In this document: one piece after another, positions 24,259 to 32,758 of the stretch
How positions within the stretch are numbered: the first letter of the stretch is position 1
Layout: the number at the start of each line of letters is the position of its first letter
Assembly: GCF_000227745.2 (NCBI RefSeq)
Contig: NC_018012.1
Coordinates: forward strand, 186,001-250,000
Source of the DNA: Thiocystis violascens DSM 198
GTDB lineage: Bacteria; Pseudomonadota; Gammaproteobacteria; Chromatiales; Chromatiaceae
DNA: 64,000 nt
Reading direction: 5' to 3'
Made by a program: the position numbers and the translations under genes
The notes under the pieces: generated by a model
Database searches by the model: none
The model's input: the letters and a program-made list of their open reading frames with translations, nothing else
What the model was told of the DNA's origin: nothing

Positions 24259-25035
24259 TCAGGCGACCAGCCGCCGATAGCTGTGCCAGGTGGCATACCC
24301 GAGGACCGGGAAGAGCGGGATCATCCCGACGAACAGAGTCAGTAGGCCGATCCCGCTGAGCAGGACGATCAGCGCGGCCCAGAGCAGCATGGCGGGCCAG
24401 TTGGTCAGAACGGTGCGATAACTGGTCTGCATCGCGGTGATCGGGCCTACGTCGCGATCCAGAATCATCGGGATGGCCACCGCGCTCGTGACGAAGACGG
24501 TGCCGGCCAGCAGGAGTCCGATGCCGACGAAAAAGCCGGTCACGACCGGATCGAAGTGTCCGGAGAGCAGCCCCAGATAATCGTTCGTGCTTGGGGACAG
24601 CGTGGTGAACTGGATTGCGAACAGCAGCGCCGATAGCCGTACCCAGGCCGCGGCGATCAGACCCAGAAAGAGCGCGAACAGACTGAGATTGGTCCGCCGC
24701 TCCCAGAGCAGCGCGAAACTGCCCCGGATGCTGATCGGTTCGCCGGCATCTTGCTGACGCGCCGCGACATAGAGCCCGGCGGCCAGGAAGGGGCCAAGCA
24801 GCATCAATCCGGTCAGAAAGGCGAGGGCGAACCAGGGCAGCGACCTGGTGAGCGCCAGGGTCGACCAGCAGGCGGCCGCGAATAATGTGCCATAAAGCAG
24901 GCTGCCGGCCGGAGCCGCGGCGAAGGAGCGGATGCCGGCGGCGAGCCAGTCGAGCGGCTCCGCGAGATCCGCGCGACGGATGGTGGGTGCGCTGACGAGG
25001 GTCGAACGATTCGGTTGGACGGCATTGGTTCTCAT
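24259..25035 (-). CDS. DUF2189 integral membrane protein
   Basis: 258 aa from the ATG at 25035-25033 (MRTNAVQPN). Residues about 30-45 (LAEPLDWLAAGIRSF) begin a DUF2189 domain with six hydrophobic segments (for example ALAFLTGLMLLGPFLAAGLY, GFFVGIGLLLAGTVF and the last LIVLLSGIGLLTLFVGMIPLF). The family's conserved APVLGYATWHSYR-like ending is present (PVLGYATWHSYRRLV). Function unknown; the family often accompanies respiratory genes. It is monocistronic here. Confidence 0.85.
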   Translation of the reverse strand: MRTNAVQPNRSTLVSAPTIRRADLAEPLDWLAAGIRSFAAAPAGSLLYGTLFAAACWSTLALTRSLPWFALAFLTGLMLLGPFLAAGLYVAARQQDAGEPISIRGSFALLWERRTNLSLFALFLGLIAAAWVRLSALLFAIQFTTLSPSTNDYLGLLSGHFDPVVTGFFVGIGLLLAGTVFVTSAVAIPMILDRDVGPITAMQTSYRTVLTNWPAMLLWAALIVLLSGIGLLTLFVGMIPLFPVLGYATWHSYRRLVA

Positions 25036-25581
25036 GGCGAAGACTCCAGTTGACGGGGAGATGGGTCGGGTCATGACCAGCCGCTGCCCGTCCGGGCTGG
25101 AGCGGACGGTTGGCGTCCAGCCCGCCAAGGCAAGGGCGTTTGCGCGTACTGAATTGCCGATGCGACCGGTCTGGTCGTCACAGGAAATGGGATTCGTTGG
25201 CCTGTCTGAAGTTCAACCGCGAGCAGCCTGTCGGATTTTTCCGCTGCCGAGCGGTTGAGCCGCTCGGTAACGCACTCTGGATCGCCGGCCCCTACGCGAT
25301 CATGGGCTTGATGCATGTCTTTTGGCTGGTCAATGTCGTGAGTGGGCAGGAGCGTGGCGACGGTGGCCGCCTGCCGTAGGTCGATCCGCCCGTCGCCCGC
25401 AAGCGGGTTCCTACTCACGGTCGCCTCGATTGGCGCCACGCGATCGTGAGCCCTTCTTGCGGGGGACATGGATTGAAACTCGGGCGAGTCGTTCGCACAA
25501 GTCAGTGAACGGATTTCGGTCTGCAACCCGAGGTGCGACCGATCTCCGTTCCGTTCACAACGTCACGATGAGGAAATCGGC
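25036..25581. other. Intergenic region with a lone CRISPR-repeat-like sequence
   Basis: 546 bases without a supported gene. It contains a CCCGCAAGCGGGTTCC hairpin near 25398 and the orphan repeat-like stretch at 25446-25479. Confidence 0.6.
25446..25479 (+). repeat. Solitary sequence resembling a type I CRISPR repeat
   Basis: 34 bases with a G/C-rich arm (GCCCTTCTTGCGGG) and ending GGATTGAAAC, the classic 3' end of many type I repeats. There is no second copy within the surrounding few hundred bases and no cas gene in the window, so it is not an array. Confidence 0.35.
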
Positions 25582-26232
25582 ATGAGCGACAAACAGGCGA
25601 TCGACTATCCCGGCGAGGAGATCGATGTCCGCTGGGACGAGCGGCTCTGTATTCATATCGGGGAGTGCGGCCAGGCCAAGGGCGATCTTTTCGTCGGTGG
25701 GCGAGAGCCCTGGTGTATCCCCAATGCGGCGAGCAGTGCGGAGGTCCGCGAGGTGGTGGAACGCTGTCCGAGCGGCGCGCTAAGCTATACCGACAAGTCC
25801 GGGCTGCCCGAGTCGGCGCCCGCCGAAAATACCGTGACGGTCGTCTACAACGGTCCGCTCTATCTGACCGGCGATCTCCGGATCGAGGGCGTCGCCGAGG
25901 ATCAACCCGGGTTGCGCACCCGCGCGGCGCTGTGTCGCTGCGGCGCGTCCAAAAACAAGCCCTTCTGCGATAACAGTCATCTGGAAGCCAGGTTCGAGGA
26001 CTTTGGCGCGGTGGGCGAGAAAGGGCCGGGGCTGACCGAGACCGGCGGACCGCTGACCGTGAAACCCATGCCCGACGGCTGTGTGCGGCTCGACGGCAAC
26101 CTGACGATTCGCGCCGCGACCGGCCGGGTCGCCTGGGAGGGTACCACGGCCTATCTCTGCCGCTGCGGAGCCTCTAAAAACAAGCCTTTCTGCGATGGCA
26201 GTCATCGCGTCGTCAGTTTCAAAAGCGAGTAA
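25582..26232 (+). CDS. CDGSH-type iron-sulfur protein with N-terminal 4Fe-4S-like domain
   Basis: 216 aa. The N-terminal 75 residues resemble the Fer4_19 divergent ferredoxin domain (LCIHIGECG, PWCIPN, ERCPSGAL with Cys spaced for one cluster). Two CDGSH motifs follow, CRCGASKNKPFCDNSH near residue 117 and CRCGASKNKPFCDGSH near residue 192, each with the C-x-C-x9-C-x3-H ligand set for a 2Fe-2S cluster. Proteins of this layout are thought to move electrons or clusters; the precise role is not known. Preceded by GAGGAAATCGGC before the ATG. Confidence 0.92.
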   Translation: MSDKQAIDYPGEEIDVRWDERLCIHIGECGQAKGDLFVGGREPWCIPNAASSAEVREVVERCPSGALSYTDKSGLPESAPAENTVTVVYNGPLYLTGDLRIEGVAEDQPGLRTRAALCRCGASKNKPFCDNSHLEARFEDFGAVGEKGPGLTETGGPLTVKPMPDGCVRLDGNLTIRAATGRVAWEGTTAYLCRCGASKNKPFCDGSHRVVSFKSE

Positions 26233-26280
26233 AATCGAAGCCGTGTCCAGCGTGATCCACGTTCTTTCGAGTGACCTCGC

Positions 26281-26308
26281 GATCGGCGATCGGCGATCGG
26301 CGATCGGC
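26281..26308. repeat. Heptamer tandem repeat GATCGGC x4
   Basis: Four exact units in the gap between the CDGSH gene and the first SPFH gene. Confidence 0.95.
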
Positions 26309-26364
26309 GGGCGCGGTTTCAATCAGCGAAATTTTCCACCAGGTGCCGCCGCCAGGGGATCGTC

Positions 26365-27339
26365 ATGTATGTGACCGCCTTTTTGTTGGGTTTGCTGTCG
26401 TTTGTCGTCTACAAGGTTTTTCTGCGCGCCTTCTACACCGTCAGGCCGGATGAGCGGGCGGTCATCGCCTCCTTCGGTCGCGCACAGCGCCTGGGCGATC
26501 TCATGATTACGGACGATTCGTTGAGCGAGGAAGAAATGGAACGTTACCGGGTGCCGCGTCTGCGCACCATCGGCCCCGGCGGCCCTTATTTCAAGTGGCC
26601 CTGGCAGGAGGTGCGCAAGGTCCGGGTCGTCACCGAGGCCATCGATCTGACCTGGGATCCGACCAAGACGCAAAGCACCATCGAGTCAGTGACCAAGGAC
26701 AACCTCACCACCGGGGTGGGCGGTCAGATCCGCTTCCGGGTCGCCGAATCCAATCTCTACGCCTACTGCTTCGGCGTCGACAGCCCGTTGGAACACGTGA
26801 TGGGCTATTTCATTTCGGTGCTGCGCGAGCGGATCGCCAACTTCGTCGATCCCAGGGGACAGAGTCTGGTGGGCGCTGCCGAGATTGCCGGGGGCGGCGG
26901 GCCGACCGAACTGGCGGAGGGCGTGTCGATCAACGATCTGCGCAAGAATCTGCCCCTGTTGAACGATTACATGGAGCAGCAATGCCGGTCCACCGGGACG
27001 CGCTATGGCATCGAGCTGGATGCCGCGCTCATCACCCAGATCGATCCGCCGCCGGAGGTGGATCGCGCGCTCTCGGCCATCAACACCACCCGCAATCAGG
27101 TCGCCGCCGACATCAGTACCGCCCGCGCCGACGCCGAGCAGCAGGTCACCATGAGCAAGCGCGCGGTGGAGATCGCCCGCAACAACGCCCAGGCCGAGGT
27201 TGCGCCCTTGAAGGAATTGGCGCAGACGCTGACGCGGATCAAGGCGAGCGGCGGCCCGGCGGCCTTGTATGCCTATCTGCGCAACCTGCGGGTGCCGCTG
27301 CTGGGTCGCGCCACGCGTATCGTGCGCATGGGGTCGTGA
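26365..27339 (+). CDS. SPFH/band-7 membrane protein 1
   Basis: 324 aa. One N-terminal membrane helix (about 3-20, VTAFLLGLLSFVVYKVFL) is followed directly by a band-7 domain (FYTVRPDERAVIASFGRAQ, then VTKDNLTTGVGGQIRFRV) and a helical, Ala/Glu-rich coiled-coil tail (about 240-300). Such proteins form oligomeric scaffolds in membrane microdomains. The GGGGPTELAEG insertion around residue 178 is unusual. It pairs with the second SPFH gene at 28317, and a broken nuclease gene sits between them. Confidence 0.88.
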   Translation: MYVTAFLLGLLSFVVYKVFLRAFYTVRPDERAVIASFGRAQRLGDLMITDDSLSEEEMERYRVPRLRTIGPGGPYFKWPWQEVRKVRVVTEAIDLTWDPTKTQSTIESVTKDNLTTGVGGQIRFRVAESNLYAYCFGVDSPLEHVMGYFISVLRERIANFVDPRGQSLVGAAEIAGGGGPTELAEGVSINDLRKNLPLLNDYMEQQCRSTGTRYGIELDAALITQIDPPPEVDRALSAINTTRNQVAADISTARADAEQQVTMSKRAVEIARNNAQAEVAPLKELAQTLTRIKASGGPAALYAYLRNLRVPLLGRATRIVRMGS

Positions 27340-27373
27340 TGCGATTCATGGTGACGGACCGTGCCACCCAGCC

Positions 27374-28253
27374 ATGAAAATCGACCCCGCGATCTACGAG
27401 TTTCTGGCCACCGGTGCGGAGGCACTACGCATCCTAACCGGAGGCCTGGTGCTCATCGGCCCCTATCGGTTTCGCTCGCTGACCCTCAAGGGCATCGAGC
27501 GGCGACTGGATGGCGTCTATGAACCGGACGGGCACGCCGGCCCGGTCTATGTGATCGAATATCAGGCGCAGCCGGTACCGGGAGCCTGGTATAACCTGCT
27601 GGCGAAAATTGGTCTGTATGGGGAGGAACATCCGCGCCGCGATGTGCGCGGGATCCTCATTTTTACCCGAATTCGTGATGATCCTCGTCTGCCACGGCTG
27701 ATCGGAGGCGTGGATTCGGTGGCGCGCGGTCTACCTGGAGCAGTTTCTGCCCGACTGGCTGGAGCGGGAACCGAACAATCCCTATCTCGCCGTCTTCGCA
27801 CCGCTGGTTCTGGCCGAGGACGATGACTTGCGTCAGCGCGCCCCGGTGTTGTGGCGGACGCTGTGCGAGGCGCCGCTGGAGCCGCCTGTGCGCGAGACCT
27901 TGCTGCGCATCTTTGAATTTTGGTGTTTTGAACGTTTTCGGTCGCTCACGGCCGAGGAGTTGTGGACCATGTTGAACCTGACGACCCCGTTAGAGGAAAC
28001 CCGTGCCTATCAGTCCATTTATGTGAAGGCCAAAGCCGAGGGGGAGGCAAGAGGCGAGGCAAGGGGCGAGGCAAGAGGCAAGGCCGAGACGCTCAAACGT
28101 CTGCTGACCCGTCGCTTCGGCCCGTTGCCGGAATGGGCGCGCGAGCGGATCGACACGGCCGAGGTGACGCGCCTGGATCTCTGGATCGACGGTCTTTTCG
28201 ATGCCGACCGCCTGGAGTCGCTCCTGGACGAACCGCCCGCGACTACCCAGTAG
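27374..28253 (+). pseudogene. DUF2887/Rpn-family nuclease-like gene, frameshifted
   Basis: From ATG 27374 the frame reads MKIDPAIYEFLATGAEALRIL, RRLDGVYEPD, PVYVIEYQAQPV and ILIFTRIRDDP, the PD-(D/E)xK-like core of DUF2887/Rpn proteins. After LIGG (about 27700) it breaks, and the following frame continues WRAVYLEQFLPDWL and NNPYLAVFAPLVL through to 28253, as expected for the C-terminal half. A downstream TTG at 27828 could begin a separate fragment but is more likely an artefact of the break. The tail has repeated EARG tetrads (28043-28085). These genes move within genomes; this copy sits between two SPFH genes. Confidence 0.8.
28043..28085 (+). repeat. In-frame 12-base tandem repeat (EARG)
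   Basis: Three imperfect copies of a 12-base unit GAGGCAAGAGGC-like, encoding EARG-EARG-EARG-KAE inside the pseudogene; common linker expansion in Rpn-family proteins. Confidence 0.8.
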
Positions 28254-28316
28254 CGCAATGCCTGACCGAGACGATGCCCCGCCTCCCGAGTTCCGTGCCT
28301 AATTTGGAGAGATAGC

Positions 28317-29204
28317 ATGCTGTTCGATATCGATAGCTCGCTCGGTCTGTCGGTCGCCTTTATCGTCGGCCTGCTCTATATCCCCCTGCTGCTCGCCATC
28401 GCCCGCGCGCTGGGGCTCTATGCCATCGTCAACGAACGCGAGGCGCAGGTTTTTACCCTGTTCGGCAAGGTGATCGGGACGCTGGACGAGCCGGGTCTGC
28501 GGTTTCCGCTGGGCTATTTCGGCCCCAAGGCACTGCTGGTGCCCTTTTTCGGCAAGCTCTATCGGGTGTCGACCACGTTGCGCCAGCACTATCTGCGCGA
28601 TCAGATGGTCAACTCGGAGGAGGGCACGCCGATGGGTGTCGGTATCTGGTACGAAATGCGGGTCAGCGATCCGGTCGCCTATCTCTTCCGCAACGCCAAT
28701 CCGGACGCATCGCTTCAGGCCAACGTGGCCAGTTCCACCATTTCGACCCTGAGCAATCTGGAGATGGACAAAATGCTGGAGGACCGCCACCAGTTGAGTC
28801 GACGGGTCCGCGCCACCGTCTCGCCGCTCTCCGAACAATGGGGTTATCAGCTGGGCTCGGTCTATATCCGCAAGGTTGCCTTCACCGACCGTCAGATGGT
28901 CGACAACATCACCGAGAAGGTCGTCAAGCGTCTGGTGCAGGTCACCAGCGCCATGAAGCAGGACGGCGAGAATCGGGTCGGTCTGATCAAGAGCGAGACT
29001 GCCTTCAATGTCTCGCAACAGATGGCGGAAGCCGCCGCGACCCGCCCGGCGATCGTCGGCGAGGCACTCAACGCCATTGCTCAACAGGATCCCGAGGTAC
29101 TGGATGCCGTGATGGAGGTGATGGAGACCGAGCAGCTCATCCATTCGGGGGCGAAGGTCGAGATGCTGCCGGCGGGGGCGGATTTGATGGTGCAGCTCGG
29201 TTAA
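28317..29204 (+). CDS. SPFH/band-7 membrane protein 2
   Basis: 295 aa. Hydrophobic helix at about 10-32, then a band-7 domain (REAQVFTLFGKVIGTLDEPG, QANVASSTISTLSNLEMDKML) and a C-terminal alpha-helical stretch rich in Gln/Glu/Ala (NRVGLIKSETAFNVSQQMAEA). It is prohibitin/HflK-like in outline. It is separated from its partner at 26365 by the Rpn pseudogene, and its stop is three bases before the GTG of the HAD gene. Confidence 0.88.
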   Translation: MLFDIDSSLGLSVAFIVGLLYIPLLLAIARALGLYAIVNEREAQVFTLFGKVIGTLDEPGLRFPLGYFGPKALLVPFFGKLYRVSTTLRQHYLRDQMVNSEEGTPMGVGIWYEMRVSDPVAYLFRNANPDASLQANVASSTISTLSNLEMDKMLEDRHQLSRRVRATVSPLSEQWGYQLGSVYIRKVAFTDRQMVDNITEKVVKRLVQVTSAMKQDGENRVGLIKSETAFNVSQQMAEAAATRPAIVGEALNAIAQQDPEVLDAVMEVMETEQLIHSGAKVEMLPAGADLMVQLG

Positions 29205-29207
29205 ATC

Positions 29208-29894
29208 GTGAGTGGCGAGACAGGCGTTGCTCGTGAATTGACGCCGAACGCGGTTTCAATGGTCGTCTGCTTCGATTTCGATGGCACGCTGGTCGACAGC
29301 GTCGATGCCGTCTTCCATGCCTTCCAGCAGGTTGGACCGCAATTCGGTTGCGCGCCGCTGACCCGCGAGCGGCTCGATGCACTGCGCGGACTGCATGCCC
29401 GCGAGGTGATCCGGGCGCTTGGCGTTCCCGTCCATCGGGTGCCCCGACTCGCGAGCCGGATGCGCGGCGCAATGCGCGAGAAACTCCTGGAAACGCCGCC
29501 GATCGAAGGCATCGCCGGGGTGCTGGAGGAACTCTCCCGACGCGGTTTCCGGCTCGGCGTACTGTCGTCGAACGCGCTTTCCAGCGTGCGCGACTATTGC
29601 GAACGGTATGGTTTGGATGCGTTCGATTTCATCGTCGCCGGGACCGGACTGTTCGGCAAGGCCAATGCCCTGCGGATCTTGCTGCGCCGGCAGGGGATTC
29701 AGTCTAGGGATCTGCTCTATGTCGGCGACGAACTGCGCGATCTGGAGGCCGCTCGCGCCGTCGGGATTCGCTTCGCCGCGGTCGGTTGGGGCTACACGTC
29801 GCTAGAGCGGCTGGCCGCCGCCGGACCTGACGTGCTCCTTCAACGTCCTGGAGATTTGCTGGAGCAACTGATCTGGAATTGGAGGAATCAATGA
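29208..29894 (+). CDS. HAD-superfamily hydrolase (phosphoglycolate phosphatase-like)
   Basis: 228 aa from GTG 29208 (an ATG at 29259, giving MVVCFDFDG, is an alternative start). Motif I CFDFDGTLVDS, motif II LGVLSSN, motif III in GKANAL, motif IV YVGDELRDLEAAR are all in place, with a helical cap of the Gph type between I and II. Substrate not predictable. Located just downstream of the second SPFH gene, likely in the same transcript. Confidence 0.9.
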   Translation: MSGETGVARELTPNAVSMVVCFDFDGTLVDSVDAVFHAFQQVGPQFGCAPLTRERLDALRGLHAREVIRALGVPVHRVPRLASRMRGAMREKLLETPPIEGIAGVLEELSRRGFRLGVLSSNALSSVRDYCERYGLDAFDFIVAGTGLFGKANALRILLRRQGIQSRDLLYVGDELRDLEAARAVGIRFAAVGWGYTSLERLAAAGPDVLLQRPGDLLEQLIWNWRNQ

Positions 29895-29895
29895 A

Positions 29896-30060
29896 CGCTT
29901 TAAGCGCATTTTACAGTCCCAGCAGTTTTCTGAGCGATGGAAAGAGTTTGACTGGCGAAGCTAGCGTTACATGATCATCGAGCAGCGCACCCGCATTGCC
30001 AAGCGGCTGCGTCAATCACCCGCCTTGCAGTCGAAACTGACGGATCTTCTGACTTTTGAG
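29896..30060 (+). pseudogene. DUF29 remnant with in-frame stop
   Basis: The reading frame FKRILQSQQFSERWKEFDW is followed by a TAG at 29962-29964 and then continues RYMIIEQRTRIAKRLRQSP, which matches the middle of the intact DUF29 protein at 31265 (RWREFDSCSWRATIIEQRNR). The start and end are missing. It lies between the HAD gene and the MoxR gene. Confidence 0.75.
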
Positions 30061-30180
30061 CGACGAGTATTATCCAACCGTCGAATGACCGAGATCGAAA
30101 GGATTCCGCATTCGATATTTCGGAACACTGACAGGCTCCGACTGCCACACCGATCGGATTCAGATGGAGACCCAACACCC

Positions 30181-31200
30181 TTGGACCAGACACTCAAACC
30201 AGACCCGCTCGCGGCGGCTCCCGGCGCAACCTCCCAGGTCCATCTGGCGGACCGGTTTGCCGTCCTGCGCCAGCGGATCGCCCGGACCATCCTCGGTCAG
30301 CGCACGCTCATCGACCGGCTGCTGATCGCGCTGCTCGCCGATGGGCATCTGCTGGTGGAAGGCGTGCCGGGTTTGGCCAAGACCACCGCCATCAAGGATC
30401 TGGCGGCCGGACTGGAGGGCGATTTCCATCGTATCCAGTTCACCCCGGATCTGCTCCCGGCGGATCTCACCGGCACCGAAATCTATCGACCCAACGATGG
30501 CAGCTTCCGCTTCGATCGCGGACCCATCTTTCACAACCTGCTGCTGGCCGACGAGGTCAACCGCGCTCCGGCCAAGGTGCAGTCCGCGCTGCTGGAGGCG
30601 ATGGGCGAGCGTCAGGTGACGGTCGGGCGCGAAACCTATCCGCTGCCGCGCCTGTTCCTGGTCATGGCGACCCAGAATCCGATCGAGCAGGAAGGCACTT
30701 ATCCGCTGCCGGAGGCCCAACTCGACCGTTTCCTGATGCATGTGCGGGTCGATTATCCGGACCTGGAGACCGAGCGGGCGATCCTGCGGCTCAATCGTGA
30801 CGAGGCGCGCGACGGGCGGGCGACCGATTCCGAGGTGGCAGTCAGTCAGGCCGATGTCTTCGCCGCGCGGCGCGCCATTCTCGGGCTCTACATGGCGCCC
30901 GAAATCGAGGATTATCTGGTGCATCTGGTCATGGCTACGCGCAACCCCGGCGCCTATGCCAGCGACTTGGACGGCTGGCTGCGCTTTGGCGCCAGTCCGC
31001 GCGCGACCATCGCGCTGGATCGCTGTTCGCGCGCACTGGCCTGGCTGAACGGTCGCGATTATGTCTCGCCGGAGGATGTCCAGGCGGTCGCGCCCGATAT
31101 TCTGCGCCACCGGGTGCTGTTGTCCTATGAGTCCGAGGCGGAGGGTCGCCGACCCGACGATTTCATCGCCGCCCTGCTGGCGCGCGTGCCAGCCCCTTAA
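30181..31200 (+). CDS. MoxR-type AAA+ ATPase
   Basis: 339 aa from TTG 30181, which has GGAG about 11 bases upstream; an in-frame ATG at 30085 (MTEIERIPH) would add 32 residues of no family likeness, so I favour the TTG. Walker A is EGVPGLAKTTAIKDL near residue 60, Walker B LLLADEVNRAPAKVQ near 122, sensor 1 VMATQNPIEQEGTYPLPEAQ follows, and sensor 2 region is GASPRATIALDR. MoxR ATPases act as chaperones with DUF58/VWA proteins encoded beside them, as here. Confidence 0.92.
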   Translation: MDQTLKPDPLAAAPGATSQVHLADRFAVLRQRIARTILGQRTLIDRLLIALLADGHLLVEGVPGLAKTTAIKDLAAGLEGDFHRIQFTPDLLPADLTGTEIYRPNDGSFRFDRGPIFHNLLLADEVNRAPAKVQSALLEAMGERQVTVGRETYPLPRLFLVMATQNPIEQEGTYPLPEAQLDRFLMHVRVDYPDLETERAILRLNRDEARDGRATDSEVAVSQADVFAARRAILGLYMAPEIEDYLVHLVMATRNPGAYASDLDGWLRFGASPRATIALDRCSRALAWLNGRDYVSPEDVQAVAPDILRHRVLLSYESEAEGRRPDDFIAALLARVPAP

Positions 31201-31264
31201 ACGGCGTTTGGCGGGTTTTGACTGTCGATCCGAGACACTCTCCCAATCCTGTCGGGTAAACGAA

Positions 31265-31747
31265 ATGACCGAACTCAGCACACTCTATCAAACCGATTAT
31301 TCCACCTGGGCGACTCGGAATGCCGAGTTGCTGCGCGCCGGGCGCTACGCGGAACTGGATGTCGAGCACCTTCTGGAAGAACTGAGCGACATGAGCAAAA
31401 GCGATCGGCACGAACTGGAAAACCGGCTGACCATCCTCCTCGCGCATCTGTTGAAATGGGAATATCAACTCCAGACTCTGTCCGAGCGCTGGCGCGAATT
31501 CGATAGCTGCAGTTGGCGTGCCACCATCATCGAACAGCGCAACCGCGTGGCAAAACATTTGAAAAAATCGCCCGGTCTCAAGTCACTGCTTGCCGAAACG
31601 ATTGCCGAGGCTTATGTCGATGCCTTTCAATTGGCCAGCGACGAAACCGGCCTGCCGCCCGAGACCTTTCCGGCCGATTGTCCCTATCCCGCAGATCAGC
31701 TGCTCGACAAAGGCTTTTATCCAGCACCCGACACACAGGATCACTGA
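31265..31747 (+). CDS. DUF29 protein
   Basis: 160 aa. The sequence has the DUF29 signature: TLYQTDYSTWATRNAELLRAG at the start, LDVEHLLEELSDMSKSDRHE, LLKWEYQ and TIIEQRNRVAKHLKKSP. The function of this family is unknown; DUF29 genes are multicopy in cyanobacteria and Chromatiaceae. It sits within the moxR-DUF58 operon and is intact, unlike the remnant upstream of moxR. Confidence 0.9.
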   Translation: MTELSTLYQTDYSTWATRNAELLRAGRYAELDVEHLLEELSDMSKSDRHELENRLTILLAHLLKWEYQLQTLSERWREFDSCSWRATIIEQRNRVAKHLKKSPGLKSLLAETIAEAYVDAFQLASDETGLPPETFPADCPYPADQLLDKGFYPAPDTQDH

Positions 31748-31762
31748 TCCGCCTCTGCCTTC

Positions 31763-32758
31763 ATGACGACTGTCACTCCACGCCAGACTGATGCCACCGC
31801 CGGCATCCGCCCCGACCTCAAGGAGCTGATCGCCCTGCGCGGACAGGCGCGGCGGCTCGATCTCGCGCCGCGCGGGCGGGTGCTGGCGACCCGCAGCGGG
31901 GGGCATCTCTCGCGCTTTCGCGGACGTGGCATGGAGTTCGACGAATCGCGCGTCTATCAGCCGGGCGACGATCCGCGCAACATGGACTGGCGGGTGACGG
32001 CCCGCGCCGGCACGCCTCACGTCAAGCTGTTTCGCGAGGAACGCGAGCGTCCGGTCTGGTTGCTGGTGGATCAGGGGATGTCCATGCGCTTCGGTACCCG
32101 GGTCGCCTTCAAGTCCGTCATCGCGGCGCAAGCGGCGGCGTTGCTTGGCTGGGCGGCGGTCGACCGGGGCGATCGGGTCGGTGGGCTGGTGTTCGACGAA
32201 ACCCGCTATCTGGAACGCCGGCCCGCGGCCCGAGGGGCCGGGCTGCTCCCGCTGCTTGATCGGCTGACCGCGCCGCTAAGCACGGCTCCGGGCGAGCCCG
32301 GCGGTGTCGGTCATAGCTCCATCGTCGCGGCCGCCGAACATCTCACCCGTCTGATCCGCCCTGGCAGTCTGGTCGCGGTCATCAGCGATTTCGCGGACAT
32401 CCGGATTGATCACAGTGGCTGGCTCGCGCAACTGGGCGCCGGCAGCGAACTGCTGCTGATCCTGGTACATGACGCGATTGAGTCGGAAGTCCCGCCGCCC
32501 GGACGCTACCCGGTAGCGGATGGCGCGCGGCAGGCATCGCTCGCCGAGGCGCGAACCGGCATCCTGGATCTGACTAGCGCGCGCCTGCGGGACGCCTATC
32601 TGGGACATTTCCAACGTCGCTGGGAGATCTTGCAGCGGCTGGCCCGACGCGACCGCGCGCATTTGCTGCGACTGACGACCCATGAGCCAGTGGGACCGGC
32701 GCTGGCGCGCGGACTGGGCGCGCGGTCTGGCGCCGGCATGGCGGGTGGGTCGCGATGA
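31763..32758 (+). CDS. DUF58 protein (MoxR partner)
   Basis: 331 aa. The family signature GMEFDESRVYQPGDDPRNMDW is near residue 60, after SGGHLSRFRGR. The C-terminal half resembles a VWA-like fold (PVWLLVDQGMSMRFG with the conserved Asp). Small DUF58 proteins act with MoxR ATPases. Its stop overlaps the start of the DUF4381 gene. Confidence 0.92.
   Translation: MTTVTPRQTDATAGIRPDLKELIALRGQARRLDLAPRGRVLATRSGGHLSRFRGRGMEFDESRVYQPGDDPRNMDWRVTARAGTPHVKLFREERERPVWLLVDQGMSMRFGTRVAFKSVIAAQAAALLGWAAVDRGDRVGGLVFDETRYLERRPAARGAGLLPLLDRLTAPLSTAPGEPGGVGHSSIVAAAEHLTRLIRPGSLVAVISDFADIRIDHSGWLAQLGAGSELLLILVHDAIESEVPPPGRYPVADGARQASLAEARTGILDLTSARLRDAYLGHFQRRWEILQRLARRDRAHLLRLTTHEPVGPALARGLGARSGAGMAGGSR

Noticed and set aside
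25446-25479. A CRISPR array
   Set aside because: Only one repeat-like copy and no cas genes; kept only as an orphan repeat-like sequence.
27828-28253. Independent gene starting at TTG 27828
   Set aside because: It is the second half of the frameshifted DUF2887/Rpn gene; the preceding frame-0 residues match the family too.
30085-30180. Upstream ATG start for the MoxR ATPase
   Set aside because: Adds residues unlike the family and overlaps DUF29-remnant territory; TTG 30181 has the better SD, though the ATG cannot be ruled out.
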